From Thermus neutrinimicus (GTDB taxonomy: Bacteria > Deinococcota > Deinococci > Deinococcales > Thermaceae): a stretch of DNA of 64,000 nucleotides. The notes beneath the pieces were generated by a model. It was not told the origin of the DNA. It searched no databases and was given only the letters and a program-made list of their open reading frames with translations. Location of the stretch: contig NZ_JAKTNU010000004.1 in assembly GCF_022760955.1 (NCBI RefSeq), positions 51,894 to 115,893 of the forward strand. The letters are read 5' to 3'. The position numbers were made by a program, and so were the translations under genes. Positions 28,211 to 35,833 of the stretch are shown piece by piece (positions within the stretch are counted from its first letter, which is position 1; each line of letters opens with the position of its first letter).

Positions 28211-28486
28211 CTATTTGCGCACCAGCTTCTCCGTGAAGGGAAGAAGCCCCAGAATCCTCGCCCGCTTGATGGTGCGGGCCAGGATGCGTTGCTCCTTGGC
28301 GGTAAGCCCCGTGCGGCGGCGGGGCAGGATCTTCCCCGTCTCCGACAGGAACCGCTTCAGCACCTCCACGTTGCGGTAGTCCTTAAGGTCAAACTCCCCC
28401 AGGCTGGCCTTGACCTTGGCCTTCCTGGAGGGGCGCTTCTGCGCCCCAGCGGCTGCCTTCTTGGGTTTCGCGTTCTTCGTGCTCAA
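28211..28486 (-). CDS. rpsR: 30S ribosomal protein S18
   Basis: A 91-aa S18 with the conserved core [22 protein letters not shown] and the C-terminal [17 protein letters not shown]. The start is a TTG at 28486, overlapping the ssb stop as TTGA; this codon gives the usual [10 protein letters not shown]-terminus. The rare start codon and direct overlap suggest translation depends on ribosomes finishing ssb. Confidence 0.94.
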   Translation of the reverse strand: MSTKNAKPKKAAAGAQKRPSRKAKVKASLGEFDLKDYRNVEVLKRFLSETGKILPRRRTGLTAKEQRILARTIKRARILGLLPFTEKLVRK

Positions 28487-29295
28487 AACGGCAAATCCTC
28501 CTCCGGCGGGAAGTCTTCCAATCCCTCGTCGATGTCCACCCCACCCGTCTGGACAGAGCGCTCTGGCTCTTGGGGCCTGCTTCCGCCGGTCCTCTCAGGC
28601 CCACGGGTGGGTCGCTCCAACCTGAGGGCTTCCACACGGGTCTGGAAGCGCCTCTCCCCGGTGGAGCTCGTCCAGGAGTCGTTCACCAAACGGCCGATCA
28701 CCAAAAGCCCCTCTCCCCGCTTGAGCTCGGAGGCCCACTCGGCCAGGTCGCGCCAGGCCTGAACCTCTATGAAGTGGGTCTTCTCCCCATCCGGCCCCTG
28801 GCCAGGGCGGCGCTCGTTCACCGCCAGGCCCAACCTGGCCACCGCCGTCCCCTGGGGGGTGTAGCGCAGCTCGGGATCCCGGGTGAGGTTGCCCATGAGG
28901 ATCACCTGGTTCAGGGCGTGGCGGAGCCGGGGCTGGCCCCGGGCGTCCTCGAGGGTCTCGCGGCCCCGCCCCTCCAAGGGGTCGATGAAGTCCGCCCGGA
29001 TCTGGACCTCGCTCCGCTTCTCCCCCTCCCGCTCCCACTGCCGGTATTCCAGCCGGCCCTCCACAAAGACCAGCTGGCCCCTCTCCAGGATGTCCCCCCA
29101 CATCTCCGCCTGCCGGCCCAAAAGGCGCACCCGGTGGTACCAGGGCACCTCCCGCTCCTGGCCGGAGGCGTCCGTGAGGGTATCCTGGCCCGCCAGGTTC
29201 AACTCCAGGATGGCCATACCCCCAGGGGTGTAGCGCATGTCCGGACGGGCGGTAAGGGTACCGATAAGGAAAACGCGGTTCAGGCCTCTTGCCAT
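28483..29295 (-). CDS. ssb: Single-stranded DNA-binding protein with two OB folds
   Basis: A 270-aa SSB. The first OB fold spans about residues 1-115 ([20 protein letters not shown]) and the second about 125-230 ([20 protein letters not shown]). Each chain carries two folds, so the protein acts as a dimer, as is typical of Deinococcus-Thermus. The acidic C-terminal tail ends in EEDLPF, the partner-protein docking peptide. It lies between rpsF and rpsR, the usual bacterial order. Confidence 0.96.
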   Translation of the reverse strand: MARGLNRVFLIGTLTARPDMRYTPGGMAILELNLAGQDTLTDASGQEREVPWYHRVRLLGRQAEMWGDILERGQLVFVEGRLEYRQWEREGEKRSEVQIRADFIDPLEGRGRETLEDARGQPRLRHALNQVILMGNLTRDPELRYTPQGTAVARLGLAVNERRPGQGPDGEKTHFIEVQAWRDLAEWASELKRGEGLLVIGRLVNDSWTSSTGERRFQTRVEALRLERPTRGPERTGGSRPQEPERSVQTGGVDIDEGLEDFPPEEDLPF

Positions 29296-29304
29296 GGGAA
29301 CAGT

Positions 29305-29610
29305 CTACGCCCTGGTGAGGAGGGGCTCCTGGGTTTTCACCACCATGACCCGGCGCACGTTATCGCGCAGGCGGAGCTCCCGGGCCAGGTCGTTCACCCG
29401 GTCCTCGGGCATCTCCACCTGGTACCAGAGGAAGTAGCCCTGGGTGTCCTTGGCGATGGGGTAGGCCAGGCGGCGCGTGCCCCATTCCTCCACCTTCTCC
29501 ACCCGGGCCCCATGGGCCTCGAGGGCCTTCCCGATGATCTCCTTCTCCAGGGCGAGCTGGCTTTGGTCCAGGTTGGGGCTCAGGATGATGTTCACCTCGT
29601 ACTTGCGCAT
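29305..29610 (-). CDS. rpsF: 30S ribosomal protein S6
   Basis: A 101-aa S6 with a single ferredoxin-like domain (MRKYEVNIILSPNLDQ start; GYFLWYQVEMPEDRV). GGAGG lies 7 bases before the ATG. It is first in the rpsF-ssb-rpsR-rplI operon, transcribed from the TATAAT promoter at 29652. S6 binds S18 in the 30S platform. Confidence 0.96.
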   Translation of the reverse strand: MRKYEVNIILSPNLDQSQLALEKEIIGKALEAHGARVEKVEEWGTRRLAYPIAKDTQGYFLWYQVEMPEDRVNDLARELRLRDNVRRVMVVKTQEPLLTRA

Positions 29611-29651
29611 CCACACCTCCTCTCCGGGCCCGGCAGGCCGCACGGGCTAAG

Positions 29652-29657
29652 ATTATA
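29652..29657 (-). promoter_or_regulatory. -10 box of the rpsF operon
   Basis: A perfect TATAAT about 41 bases before the rpsF ATG, giving a normal leader of about 35 bases with a ribosome site. At 17 bases upstream lies the T-run of the tRNA-Asn terminator, which would have to serve as the -35 region. Confidence 0.65.
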
Positions 29658-29673
29658 CCCCTTTTCCTCCCCT

Positions 29674-29704
29674 AAAAAAAGACCCAGGGGGCCCTAAGGC
29701 CCCC
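29674..29704 (-). terminator. Rho-independent terminator of tRNA-Asn
   Basis: Arms GGGGGCC and GGCCCCC (29687-29693, 29698-29704) around a 4-base loop, followed on the minus strand by a run of seven T (29674-29680). Confidence 0.85.
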
Positions 29705-29707
29705 ATC

Positions 29708-29783
29708 TGGCTCCGCGGGCAGGACTCGAACCTGCGACCAACCGGTTAACAGCCGGCCGCTCTACCAGCTGAGCTACCGCGGA
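29708..29783 (-). tRNA. tRNA-Asn (GTT)
   Basis: A 76-base cloverleaf with the acceptor pair TCCGCGG/CCGCGGA, discriminator G and an encoded CCA. The D arm contains AGCTCAGCTGGTAGAGC. The anticodon loop CTGTTAA gives GTT for Asn. The T arm holds GGTTCGAGTCC. It has its own promoter and terminator on the minus strand. Confidence 0.97.
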
Positions 29784-29798
29784 CCGACCGCACTAGGC

Positions 29799-29828
29799 AC
29801 TATAGCAGGAAGCCCCAGGAAGCGTCAA
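29799..29828 (-). promoter_or_regulatory. Promoter of tRNA-Asn
   Basis: TTGACG (29823-29828), an 18-base spacer, and TATAGT (29799-29804), placing the start about 8-9 bases before the tRNA 5' end. The -35 box begins directly after the T-run of the pnt terminator. Confidence 0.75.
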
Positions 29829-29858
29829 GAAGAAAACCCCGGGGGGTTTCCCCGGGGT
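29829..29858 (-). terminator. Terminator of the pntA-pntB operon
   Basis: Nine-base arms (ACCCCGGGG and CCCCGGGGT in the plus-strand reading) at 29836-29858 with a 5-base loop. On the minus strand TTTTCTTCTT follows directly. Confidence 0.8.
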
Positions 29859-29872
29859 GTAGCCAGGGGCTT

Positions 29873-31225
29873 CTAAAGCTTCTTCAGGGCCTGGGTAAGC
29901 TGGGTGAGGACGTTTTGCGCATCCCCGTAGAGCATCCGGGTGTTGTCCGCGTAGAAGAGCTCGTTTTCCACCCCGGCAAAGCCCTTGCCCTGCCCCCGCT
30001 TGATCACGATGACGTTCTTGGCCTTGTCCACGTCCAGGATGGGCATGCCGTAAAGGGGGCTTCCCGGGCGGCGGGCGGCGGGGTTCACCACGTCGTTGGC
30101 CCCGATGACCACCGCCACGTCCACGGTGGGGAACTCGGGGTTGATCTCCTCGAGGTCCTTGAGCTTGTCGTAGTCCACCCCAGCCTCGGCCAAAAGCACG
30201 TTCATGTGCCCGGGCATCCGCCCCGCCACCGGGTGAATGGCAAACTTCACCTCCACCCCCTTGCTCTCCAACAGGTCCGCCAGCTCCTTCACCTTGTGCT
30301 GGGCCTGGGAGAGGGCCATGCCGTAGCCGGGCACGAAGACCACCTTGCCGGCGTAAGCCAGCATGACGGCGGCATCCTCCACGTCGATGGGCTTGAGGCT
30401 TCCCTTGACCTCCCCCGCCTCCTGCTCCACGCCAAAGCCGCCCACCAGCACATTCCACACGGAGCGGTTCATGGCCCGGGCCATCAGCACGGTGAGGAGG
30501 GTACCCGCCGCCCCCACCAGGGTGCCCGCCACCATCAAGGCCGGGTTGCCCACGGCAAAGCCCTCAAAGCCCACGGCCATGCCGGTGAAGGCGTTGTAGA
30601 AGGAGATGGCCACGGGCATATCCCCGCCCCCGATGGGCAGGGTCATGAGGATGCCGAAAAGAAGGGCCAGGAGGAAGAAGAGCACGATGCTGAAGGTGGG
30701 ATCGTTCCAGAGCAAGGAGAGGCCTAAAAGCACGGTGATGAGGAGCACCAGGGCGTTCACCACCTTCTGCCCGGGGAAGAGGATGGGCCGGCTTTTCATG
30801 ATGCCCTGTAGCTTGGCGAAGGCGATGAGGCTTCCCGTGAAGGCCACGCTGCCGATGAGACCGCCCAGGATGGCCAAGGCCATGAGGCCCGGGTTCTCAA
30901 AGGCCCCCTTCAGAAGCTCCACTGCGGCGATGGTGGCGGCCGCACCCCCACCCATGCCGTTGTAGATGGCCACCATCTGGGGCATGTCGGTCATGGCCAC
31001 CTTGACCGCCGCCCACCAGGCCACCACCGAGCCCACCAAAAGGGCGATGAGCATGAGGCCAAAGTTGTGCATCCCCGGCCAGAAGAAGGTGGCCAAAACC
31101 GCCAAGGCCATGCCCCATCCCGCCCAGACGATGCCGCTTTTGGCCGTGGTGGGGTGGGCCATGCGCTTTAGGCCCACGATGAAGAGGATGGCCACCACGA
31201 AGTAAGCTGCTTGGATTAGATCCAT
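29873..31225 (-). CDS. pntB: NAD(P) transhydrogenase beta subunit
   Basis: A 450-aa membrane subunit of the proton-translocating transhydrogenase, which couples hydride transfer from NADH to NADP+ with the proton gradient. About nine membrane helices occupy residues 1-265. The C-terminal NADP-binding domain III shows VFVPGYGMALSQAQHKVKEL, HPVAGRMPGHMNVLLAEA and GANDVVNPAARRPGSPLYGMP. The start overlaps the alpha2 stop as TAATG. The three-gene form with a split alpha subunit is like that of Rhodospirillum and Thermus. Confidence 0.95.
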   Translation of the reverse strand: MDLIQAAYFVVAILFIVGLKRMAHPTTAKSGIVWAGWGMALAVLATFFWPGMHNFGLMLIALLVGSVVAWWAAVKVAMTDMPQMVAIYNGMGGGAAATIAAVELLKGAFENPGLMALAILGGLIGSVAFTGSLIAFAKLQGIMKSRPILFPGQKVVNALVLLITVLLGLSLLWNDPTFSIVLFFLLALLFGILMTLPIGGGDMPVAISFYNAFTGMAVGFEGFAVGNPALMVAGTLVGAAGTLLTVLMARAMNRSVWNVLVGGFGVEQEAGEVKGSLKPIDVEDAAVMLAYAGKVVFVPGYGMALSQAQHKVKELADLLESKGVEVKFAIHPVAGRMPGHMNVLLAEAGVDYDKLKDLEEINPEFPTVDVAVVIGANDVVNPAARRPGSPLYGMPILDVDKAKNVIVIKRGQGKGFAGVENELFYADNTRMLYGDAQNVLTQLTQALKKL

Positions 31226-31527
31226 TACTGACCACCCCCCTTGCCCGGCTTCTTCTCAAACATCTCCAGCATGCGCACCGTAACCGCATACCCCCCGGCG
31301 GCGTTGGCCGCTCCCAGGATGACCCCCAGGAAACCGATGAGCTTCTCCAAACCGGTTTCCGCATGCCCCAGGACCACCATGGCCCCCACCACCACCACCC
31401 CGTGGATGAAGTTGGACCCCGACATCAAGGGGGTGTGTAGGATCACCGGCACCCGGGTGATGAGCTCATAACCCAAAAAGGCCGTGAGCACGAAGATGTA
31501 AAGGGCAGACCAGAAGCCAAACTCCAT
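31225..31527 (-). CDS. pntA2: NAD(P) transhydrogenase alpha2 subunit
   Basis: A 100-aa membrane protein with three or four helices that corresponds to the C-terminal membrane part of single-chain PntA. It shows LGYELITRVPVILHTPLMSGSN and GGYAVTVRMLEMF. GGAGGT precedes the ATG, and the start overlaps the pntA stop as TGATG. It completes the proton channel with PntB. Confidence 0.93.
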   Translation of the reverse strand: MEFGFWSALYIFVLTAFLGYELITRVPVILHTPLMSGSNFIHGVVVVGAMVVLGHAETGLEKLIGFLGVILGAANAAGGYAVTVRMLEMFEKKPGKGGGQ

Positions 31528-32654
31528 CACGCACCTCCCACGAGGGCCTTGGTGGGCCCGTGTAGGATCTCGCCTTCCTTCATGAGAAGCGCCCCCTGGA
31601 TGATCTCGTCCTCCCACTTGGGGGCGAACTCGCCCTTTTCCATGAGCAGGCCGGAAAGGTTCAAAAGGTTTTTGGCGTACATCTCCGAGGCGTGGACGGA
31701 AAGCTCGCTGGGCAGGTTCAAGGGGCCATAGATCCTCACGCCCCTCACCTCCACCACCTCCCCGGGCTTGGTGAGCACGCAGTTGCCCCCCGATTCCGCC
31801 GCCAGGTCCACCACCACCGTGCCCGGCTTCAAGCGCTCCACCATGTCCTCGGTGAGGAGGACGGGGGCCCGGCGGCCCGGCACCTGGGCGGTGGTGATGA
31901 TGGCGTCCATCCCCGCCACGTGCTCCCTAAGGGCCTCGTGCTGGATGCGCTTCTCCTCCTCGGTGAGCTCCCGGGCGTAGCCTCCCTCCCCTTCCGCGCT
32001 GATGGGAAGCTCAATGGGCTTGGCTCCCAGGGAGAGGGCCTGCTCCACCGCCGCCTTGCGCACGTCGTAGGCGAAGACCTGGGCCCCCAGGCGCTTGGCG
32101 GTGGCGATGGCCATAAGCCCCGCCACCCCCACCCCCATGACCATCACCTTGGCGGGGCGGATGGTGCCCGCCGCCGTGGTCAGCATGGGGAAGAAGCGAG
32201 GGGAAAGCCTTGCCGCGTGCAAGGCCGCCAAATACCCCGCCACCGTGGCCTGGCTGGAAAGGGCGTCCATGCTCTGGGCCCGGGTGATGCGGGGGATGAG
32301 CTCCATGGCAATCACCGTGGCCTTTTTGGCGGCCAGGGCCTTCACCAGGTCCAGGTTCTTATGGGCCTGGACAAACCCCACCACGATGGCCCCGGGCTCC
32401 AAGGCCCCGATCAGGTCCTCAGGGGGCGGCTGGACCGTGAAAAGCAGGTTGGCGCCCTGCAAAAGCTCTCCTCGCTCCACCACCTCGGCCCCGGCTTCCT
32501 GGTAGGCGGTGTCGGGGTGGTAGGCACCCTCCCCGGCACCCCTTTCCACCCGCACCTTGGCCCCCTGCTTCACCAGGCGGGCCACCACCTCGGGCACCAG
32601 GGCCACCCTTCTTTCCCCGGGAGCCCTTTCCTTGGGAACCGCTATGGTCACCAT
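31527..32654 (-). CDS. pntA: NAD(P) transhydrogenase alpha1 subunit
   Basis: A 375-aa soluble NAD(H)-binding domain I. It opens VTIAVPKERAPGERRVALVP, like alanine dehydrogenase. The NAD-binding motif VMVMGVGVAGLMAIATAKRLGA is near residue 170. The mobile loop follows (about residues 215-240), then VVVDLAAESGGNCVLTKPGEVV. AAGGAGG precedes the ATG, so this first gene of the operon has a normal leader. Confidence 0.95.
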   Translation of the reverse strand: MVTIAVPKERAPGERRVALVPEVVARLVKQGAKVRVERGAGEGAYHPDTAYQEAGAEVVERGELLQGANLLFTVQPPPEDLIGALEPGAIVVGFVQAHKNLDLVKALAAKKATVIAMELIPRITRAQSMDALSSQATVAGYLAALHAARLSPRFFPMLTTAAGTIRPAKVMVMGVGVAGLMAIATAKRLGAQVFAYDVRKAAVEQALSLGAKPIELPISAEGEGGYARELTEEEKRIQHEALREHVAGMDAIITTAQVPGRRAPVLLTEDMVERLKPGTVVVDLAAESGGNCVLTKPGEVVEVRGVRIYGPLNLPSELSVHASEMYAKNLLNLSGLLMEKGEFAPKWEDEIIQGALLMKEGEILHGPTKALVGGA

Positions 32655-32673
32655 AGGACCTCCTTACCGCGCC

Positions 32674-32679
32674 AGTATA
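32674..32679 (-). promoter_or_regulatory. -10 box of the pnt operon
   Basis: TATACT on the minus strand about 19 bases before the pntA ATG. No convincing -35 is seen at 17-18 bases. Confidence 0.45.
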
Positions 32680-32760
32680 CCAATGGGGCCACGGGCATCT
32701 GTCCTCGGCCTCGAGGGTGACCCACTGGTCAGAAGCGAATCCTTATGGAAGAATGCCTCC

Positions 32761-33648
32761 ATGCGGCCTTCAGGGCTCAAGATCGCCTCCGTACTGCTCC
32801 TGGGCATCTTCGCCATCAGCTTCGGCAGCATCCTGGTGCGCCTGGCCCTGGCAGCCTCCGGGGACAGAAGCCTGGCCTTTAGCCTGGTGATGAGCGCGGG
32901 AAGGATGGGCCTGGCGGCCTTACTCCTCCTTCCCAGTTGGCGAAGACCCCTGGCCAGCCGAAGGGGGGTCCCCCACGCGGTGGCCGCCGGGGCTTCCCTG
33001 GCCCTGCACTTTGCCCTTTGGATCACCTCCCTCTCCTACACCTCGGTGGCAGCCAGCACCGCCTTGGTCACCACCAACCCCGTCTGGGTCACCCTCTTCG
33101 GCTGGCTTTTCCTTCGGGAGGCTCCCTCCGGCCTAACCTTGCTGGGGATTGCGGTGGCCCTTTTGGGCGGGCTTCTGATCGGCCTGGGGGATGCCCAAGG
33201 AGGCGGGGGAGCCAATCCTCTCCTCGGGGACCTCCTGGCCCTCCTGGGAGCGGTGGCCGCCTCCCTTTACTTCCTCCTGGGGCGGGAGGCCCAGAAGCGG
33301 GGCCTTTCCATCCTGGAGTACGTGCGGATAGCCTACACCACCGCGGCCCTCCTTCTCCTCCCCCTCCCCTACCTCTTCGGCGGAGGATATGGGGGCTACC
33401 CCCTGGCGGTCTACGGCTACATCCTCCTCATGGCCCTTTTGCCGCAGCTTGTGGGCCACACCAGCTTCAACTGGGCCACCCGGCACATCCCCCCGGTCCT
33501 GGTCACCCTGGCCATCCTCTTCGAGCCGGTGGGGGCAAGCCTCCTGGCCTTCCTCCTCTTTGGGGAACTTCCCGGGGTCCAGGTCCTCCTGGGAGCCCTG
33601 GTCCTCCTCATCGGGGTGGGCATGGCCGTGGTGGGGGCACGGCGATGA
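32761..33648 (+). CDS. EamA/DMT-family transporter
   Basis: A 295-aa membrane protein with ten hydrophobic helices in two EamA repeats, the first ending near residue 145. Signature segments include ASTALVTTNPVWVTLFGWLFLREAPS and ILFEPVGASLLAFLLFGE. Members export metabolites such as amino acids; the substrate is unknown. The start ATG at 32761 is the only good one after the upstream stops. Its stop overlaps a second, different DMT gene as ATGA, so two EamA proteins are made in tandem. Confidence 0.82.
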   Translation: MRPSGLKIASVLLLGIFAISFGSILVRLALAASGDRSLAFSLVMSAGRMGLAALLLLPSWRRPLASRRGVPHAVAAGASLALHFALWITSLSYTSVAASTALVTTNPVWVTLFGWLFLREAPSGLTLLGIAVALLGGLLIGLGDAQGGGGANPLLGDLLALLGAVAASLYFLLGREAQKRGLSILEYVRIAYTTAALLLLPLPYLFGGGYGGYPLAVYGYILLMALLPQLVGHTSFNWATRHIPPVLVTLAILFEPVGASLLAFLLFGELPGVQVLLGALVLLIGVGMAVVGARR

Positions 33649-34457
33649 TCTACGTGGCCCTGGCCGCCTTCCTTTGGGGCCTGGGTGGGGCCCTGGCCGG
33701 ACGCTTCATGGGGGAGATCCCTCCCTTGGTCCTCATCCCCTTGCGCTTTACCTTGAGCTTCTTCCTGCTTCTCCCCCTGGTGCTCCGGCTTCCCCCGGCC
33801 CCCCAGGAGTGGCCCCGGCTTCTCCGGGTAGGGCTCGCCCTATCCGGGGCCCAGGCCTTTTACTACCTGGCCATCCACGCCACCACCGTGGCCACCGGGA
33901 TCTTTCTCCAGTACCTGGCCCCCGCCCTCCTCACCCTCTTTGCCCTCTTAAGGGGGGAGAGGCTTCCCGGCAAAGCCCTTTTGGGCGTGGCCTTGGCCCT
34001 TTTGGGAGCCTATGTGCTGGTGGTGGGGTCCAAGGGCCTCACGGCAAGCCCCGTGGGGGTGGCCTATGGACTCCTTTCCGCCCTTTCCTTCGCCCTTTAC
34101 GCCGCCTTCTCCCACGGGCTCAAGACGCCGCCCTTGGTGAGCCTGGGGATGGCCACGGGGGTGGGGAGCCTCCTTTCCTTGCCGGTCCTCCTTGGCAACC
34201 TACCTGGGGTCCTGGCCTTGGACCCTGGGGACTGGGGGGCGGTGGCCTACCTGGTGGTCTTCGGCACGGTGGTGCCCTTTAGCCTCTTCCTCCTGGGGGT
34301 GCGCACGGTACCCGCCCGGAACGCCACCCTCACCGCCATGCTGGAACCCGTGGCCGGGGCCCTCTTCGCCTGGCCCCTGGCGGGGGAGCCCCTTAGCCTC
34401 GAGGGCCTTCTGGGCGGCACCCTCATCCTCCTGGGGGTGGCCCTGAACCGGAGGTGA
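33645..34457 (+). CDS. Second EamA/DMT-family transporter
   Basis: A 270-aa ten-helix EamA protein (AAFLWGLGGALAGRFMGEIP; ATGIFLQYLAPALLTLFALL; ATLTAMLEPVAGALFAWPLAGE). It is coupled to the preceding DMT gene and followed after one base by an MFS gene with GGAGGTG. The two DMT proteins are only distantly alike, so this is not a recent duplication. Whether they act as one dimer is unknown. Confidence 0.82.
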   Translation: MIYVALAAFLWGLGGALAGRFMGEIPPLVLIPLRFTLSFFLLLPLVLRLPPAPQEWPRLLRVGLALSGAQAFYYLAIHATTVATGIFLQYLAPALLTLFALLRGERLPGKALLGVALALLGAYVLVVGSKGLTASPVGVAYGLLSALSFALYAAFSHGLKTPPLVSLGMATGVGSLLSLPVLLGNLPGVLALDPGDWGAVAYLVVFGTVVPFSLFLLGVRTVPARNATLTAMLEPVAGALFAWPLAGEPLSLEGLLGGTLILLGVALNRR

Positions 34458-34458
34458 T

Positions 34459-35601
34459 ATGGCAGCGCGGGTTTTTCTCCTCTTCACCTTGGGCTACTTC
34501 CTCTCCTACTTCTACCGGTCGGCCAACGCGGTGCTGGCCAAGGACCTTTCCCAGGAGCTGGGCCTGGGCCCGGGGGAGCTGGGCTTTATGACCAGCCTCT
34601 TCTACCTCGCCTTCGCCGCGGTGCAGCTCCCCTTGGGAAGCCTCCTGGACCGGTACGGCCCCAGGATCATCACCCCCGCCCTCCTCCTGGTGGCTTCCCT
34701 GGGAAGCGTGGTCTTCGGGCTGGCGCAAAGCTTCCCCACCCTGGCCCTGGGCCGGGCCCTGATCGGGGTGGGGATGGCCGCCGCCCTCATGGGCTCCCTA
34801 AAGGCCTTTAGCCTGTGGTTCCCAAGGACCTACGCCACCGTTTCCACCCTCCTGGTGGGCCTGGGGGCCACGGGAGGCCTTTTGGCGGCCACACCCCTAG
34901 CCCTCATGAAGGAGGTCATGGGTTGGCGGGGGGTCTTCCTCCTAGGAGCAGGGGTGGTGGTCCTGGTGGCCCTTCTTATCCACCTGGGGGTGCGGAACAC
35001 CCCCCCGGGGGTTTCCTGGCCCAAGGGTGGGGAGCGTGGGGGGCTATGGGAAGTCCTGGGCAACCCCAGGCTCCTGCGGGTGGCCTTTTTGGCCTTGGCC
35101 TTTGCGGGAAGCTTCCTGGCCTTGCAAACCCTATGGGCCGGGGCTTACGCCTATGCCCTGGGCCTCGAGGCGGTGAAGGTGGGAAACCTTCTCCTCCTCT
35201 ACTCGGGGGGGGCGGTCCTGGGCTTTTTGGTATCCGGCTACCTGGCCGACCGCCTGGGCACCGCCAAGGTGCTGGTAGGCGCGGCCCTTCTCTTCGCCCT
35301 GGGCCTCCTCCTCGCCCTCCTAGGGCCCCTTGCCCTCGCTTATCCCCTCATGGGATTCTTCGGAGCCTTCAACATCCTTACCCTCACCCAGGCCCGGGAG
35401 CTGGTGCCCCCTCACCTGGTGGGCCGGGGCACCACCTTGGTGAACCTCTTCGGCATTGGGGGCACCTTCCTGTTGCAGTGGGGGGTGGGGGTGGCCGTGG
35501 GGACCATGGGGTACACCTTCGCCTTCGCGGGCCTCCTGGCCCTGTTGCTCCTGGCCCTTTTCCTCTACCGGCCCCTTCTAGGCCTGAAGGCCTCGGGGTG
35601 A
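34459..35601 (+). CDS. Major facilitator superfamily transporter
   Basis: A 380-aa protein with twelve helices. The motif GSLLDRYGPRII after helix 2 is the MFS loop signature, repeated as GYLADRLGTAK in the second half. The N-terminus, LGYFLSYFYRSANAVLAKDLSQELGLGPGELG, resembles organic-anion or glycerophosphate-type permeases. Substrate unknown. GGAGGTG precedes the ATG, and it shares an operon with the two DMT genes. Confidence 0.82.
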   Translation: MAARVFLLFTLGYFLSYFYRSANAVLAKDLSQELGLGPGELGFMTSLFYLAFAAVQLPLGSLLDRYGPRIITPALLLVASLGSVVFGLAQSFPTLALGRALIGVGMAAALMGSLKAFSLWFPRTYATVSTLLVGLGATGGLLAATPLALMKEVMGWRGVFLLGAGVVVLVALLIHLGVRNTPPGVSWPKGGERGGLWEVLGNPRLLRVAFLALAFAGSFLALQTLWAGAYAYALGLEAVKVGNLLLLYSGGAVLGFLVSGYLADRLGTAKVLVGAALLFALGLLLALLGPLALAYPLMGFFGAFNILTLTQARELVPPHLVGRGTTLVNLFGIGGTFLLQWGVGVAVGTMGYTFAFAGLLALLLLALFLYRPLLGLKASG

Positions 35602-35612
35602 AAAAGAAGGCG

Positions 35613-35747
35613 CTACTGTCGAACCCTATCCCGGTTAACCCCGTGCACCAAGGCCAAACCTAAGCCCTCTAAACGCTGGAGCACATCCCAACGCTCCTTA
35701 ACCAGGTGGCCATATTTGTTATATGGCTCCAGGGGCCTTCTGGGCAT
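35613..35747 (-). CDS. Uncalled 44-aa small protein
   Basis: An ATG-to-TAG frame of 44 codons on the minus strand inside the 232-base gap between the MFS gene and comM. The protein starts MPRRPLEPYNKYGHLVKERW and continues with a Leu-rich helix, a Gly/Leu turn and a basic end. TATAAT lies 8 bases before the ATG, with TTGCCA 18 bases further up. Codon use is less GC-rich than its neighbours. It could be a small regulator, an antitoxin remnant or a fragment of a lost gene. I recognise no family. Confidence 0.5.
   Translation of the reverse strand: MPRRPLEPYNKYGHLVKERWDVLQRLEGLGLALVHGVNRDRVRQ
35709..35727. repeat. 19-bp AT-rich inverted repeat
   Basis: Arms GCCATAT (35709-35715) and ATATGGC (35721-35727) around TTGTT. 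It is unusually AT-rich for this genome, and lies inside the 44-aa frame and 95 bases above the comM -10 box. It could be an operator or part of the small coding frame. Confidence 0.45.
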
Positions 35748-35755
35748 CCGTTGCG

Positions 35756-35785
35756 ATTATAGGCCTGTTGTTCCCCTGTTGGCAA
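35756..35785 (-). promoter_or_regulatory. Promoter of the 44-aa frame
   Basis: TTGCCA (35780-35785), an 18-base spacer and a perfect TATAAT (35756-35761) on the minus strand, ending 8 bases before the ATG at 35747. It diverges from comM. Confidence 0.65.
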
Positions 35786-35821
35786 GTTAGGGGGCACTAG
35801 GCAAAACTAACACTTCTGCGT

Positions 35822-35827
35822 TAAACT
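35822..35827 (+). promoter_or_regulatory. -10 box of comM
   Basis: TAAACT ends 6 bases before the comM ATG at 35834, a leaderless arrangement. No clear -35. Confidence 0.55.
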
Positions 35828-35833
35828 CCCTCC

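Noticed and set aside
31225..32654. Frameshift splitting transhydrogenase alpha
   Set aside because: The alpha1 and alpha2 genes each have a start, a ribosome site and overlapping stop; the split form is normal in Thermus-like systems.
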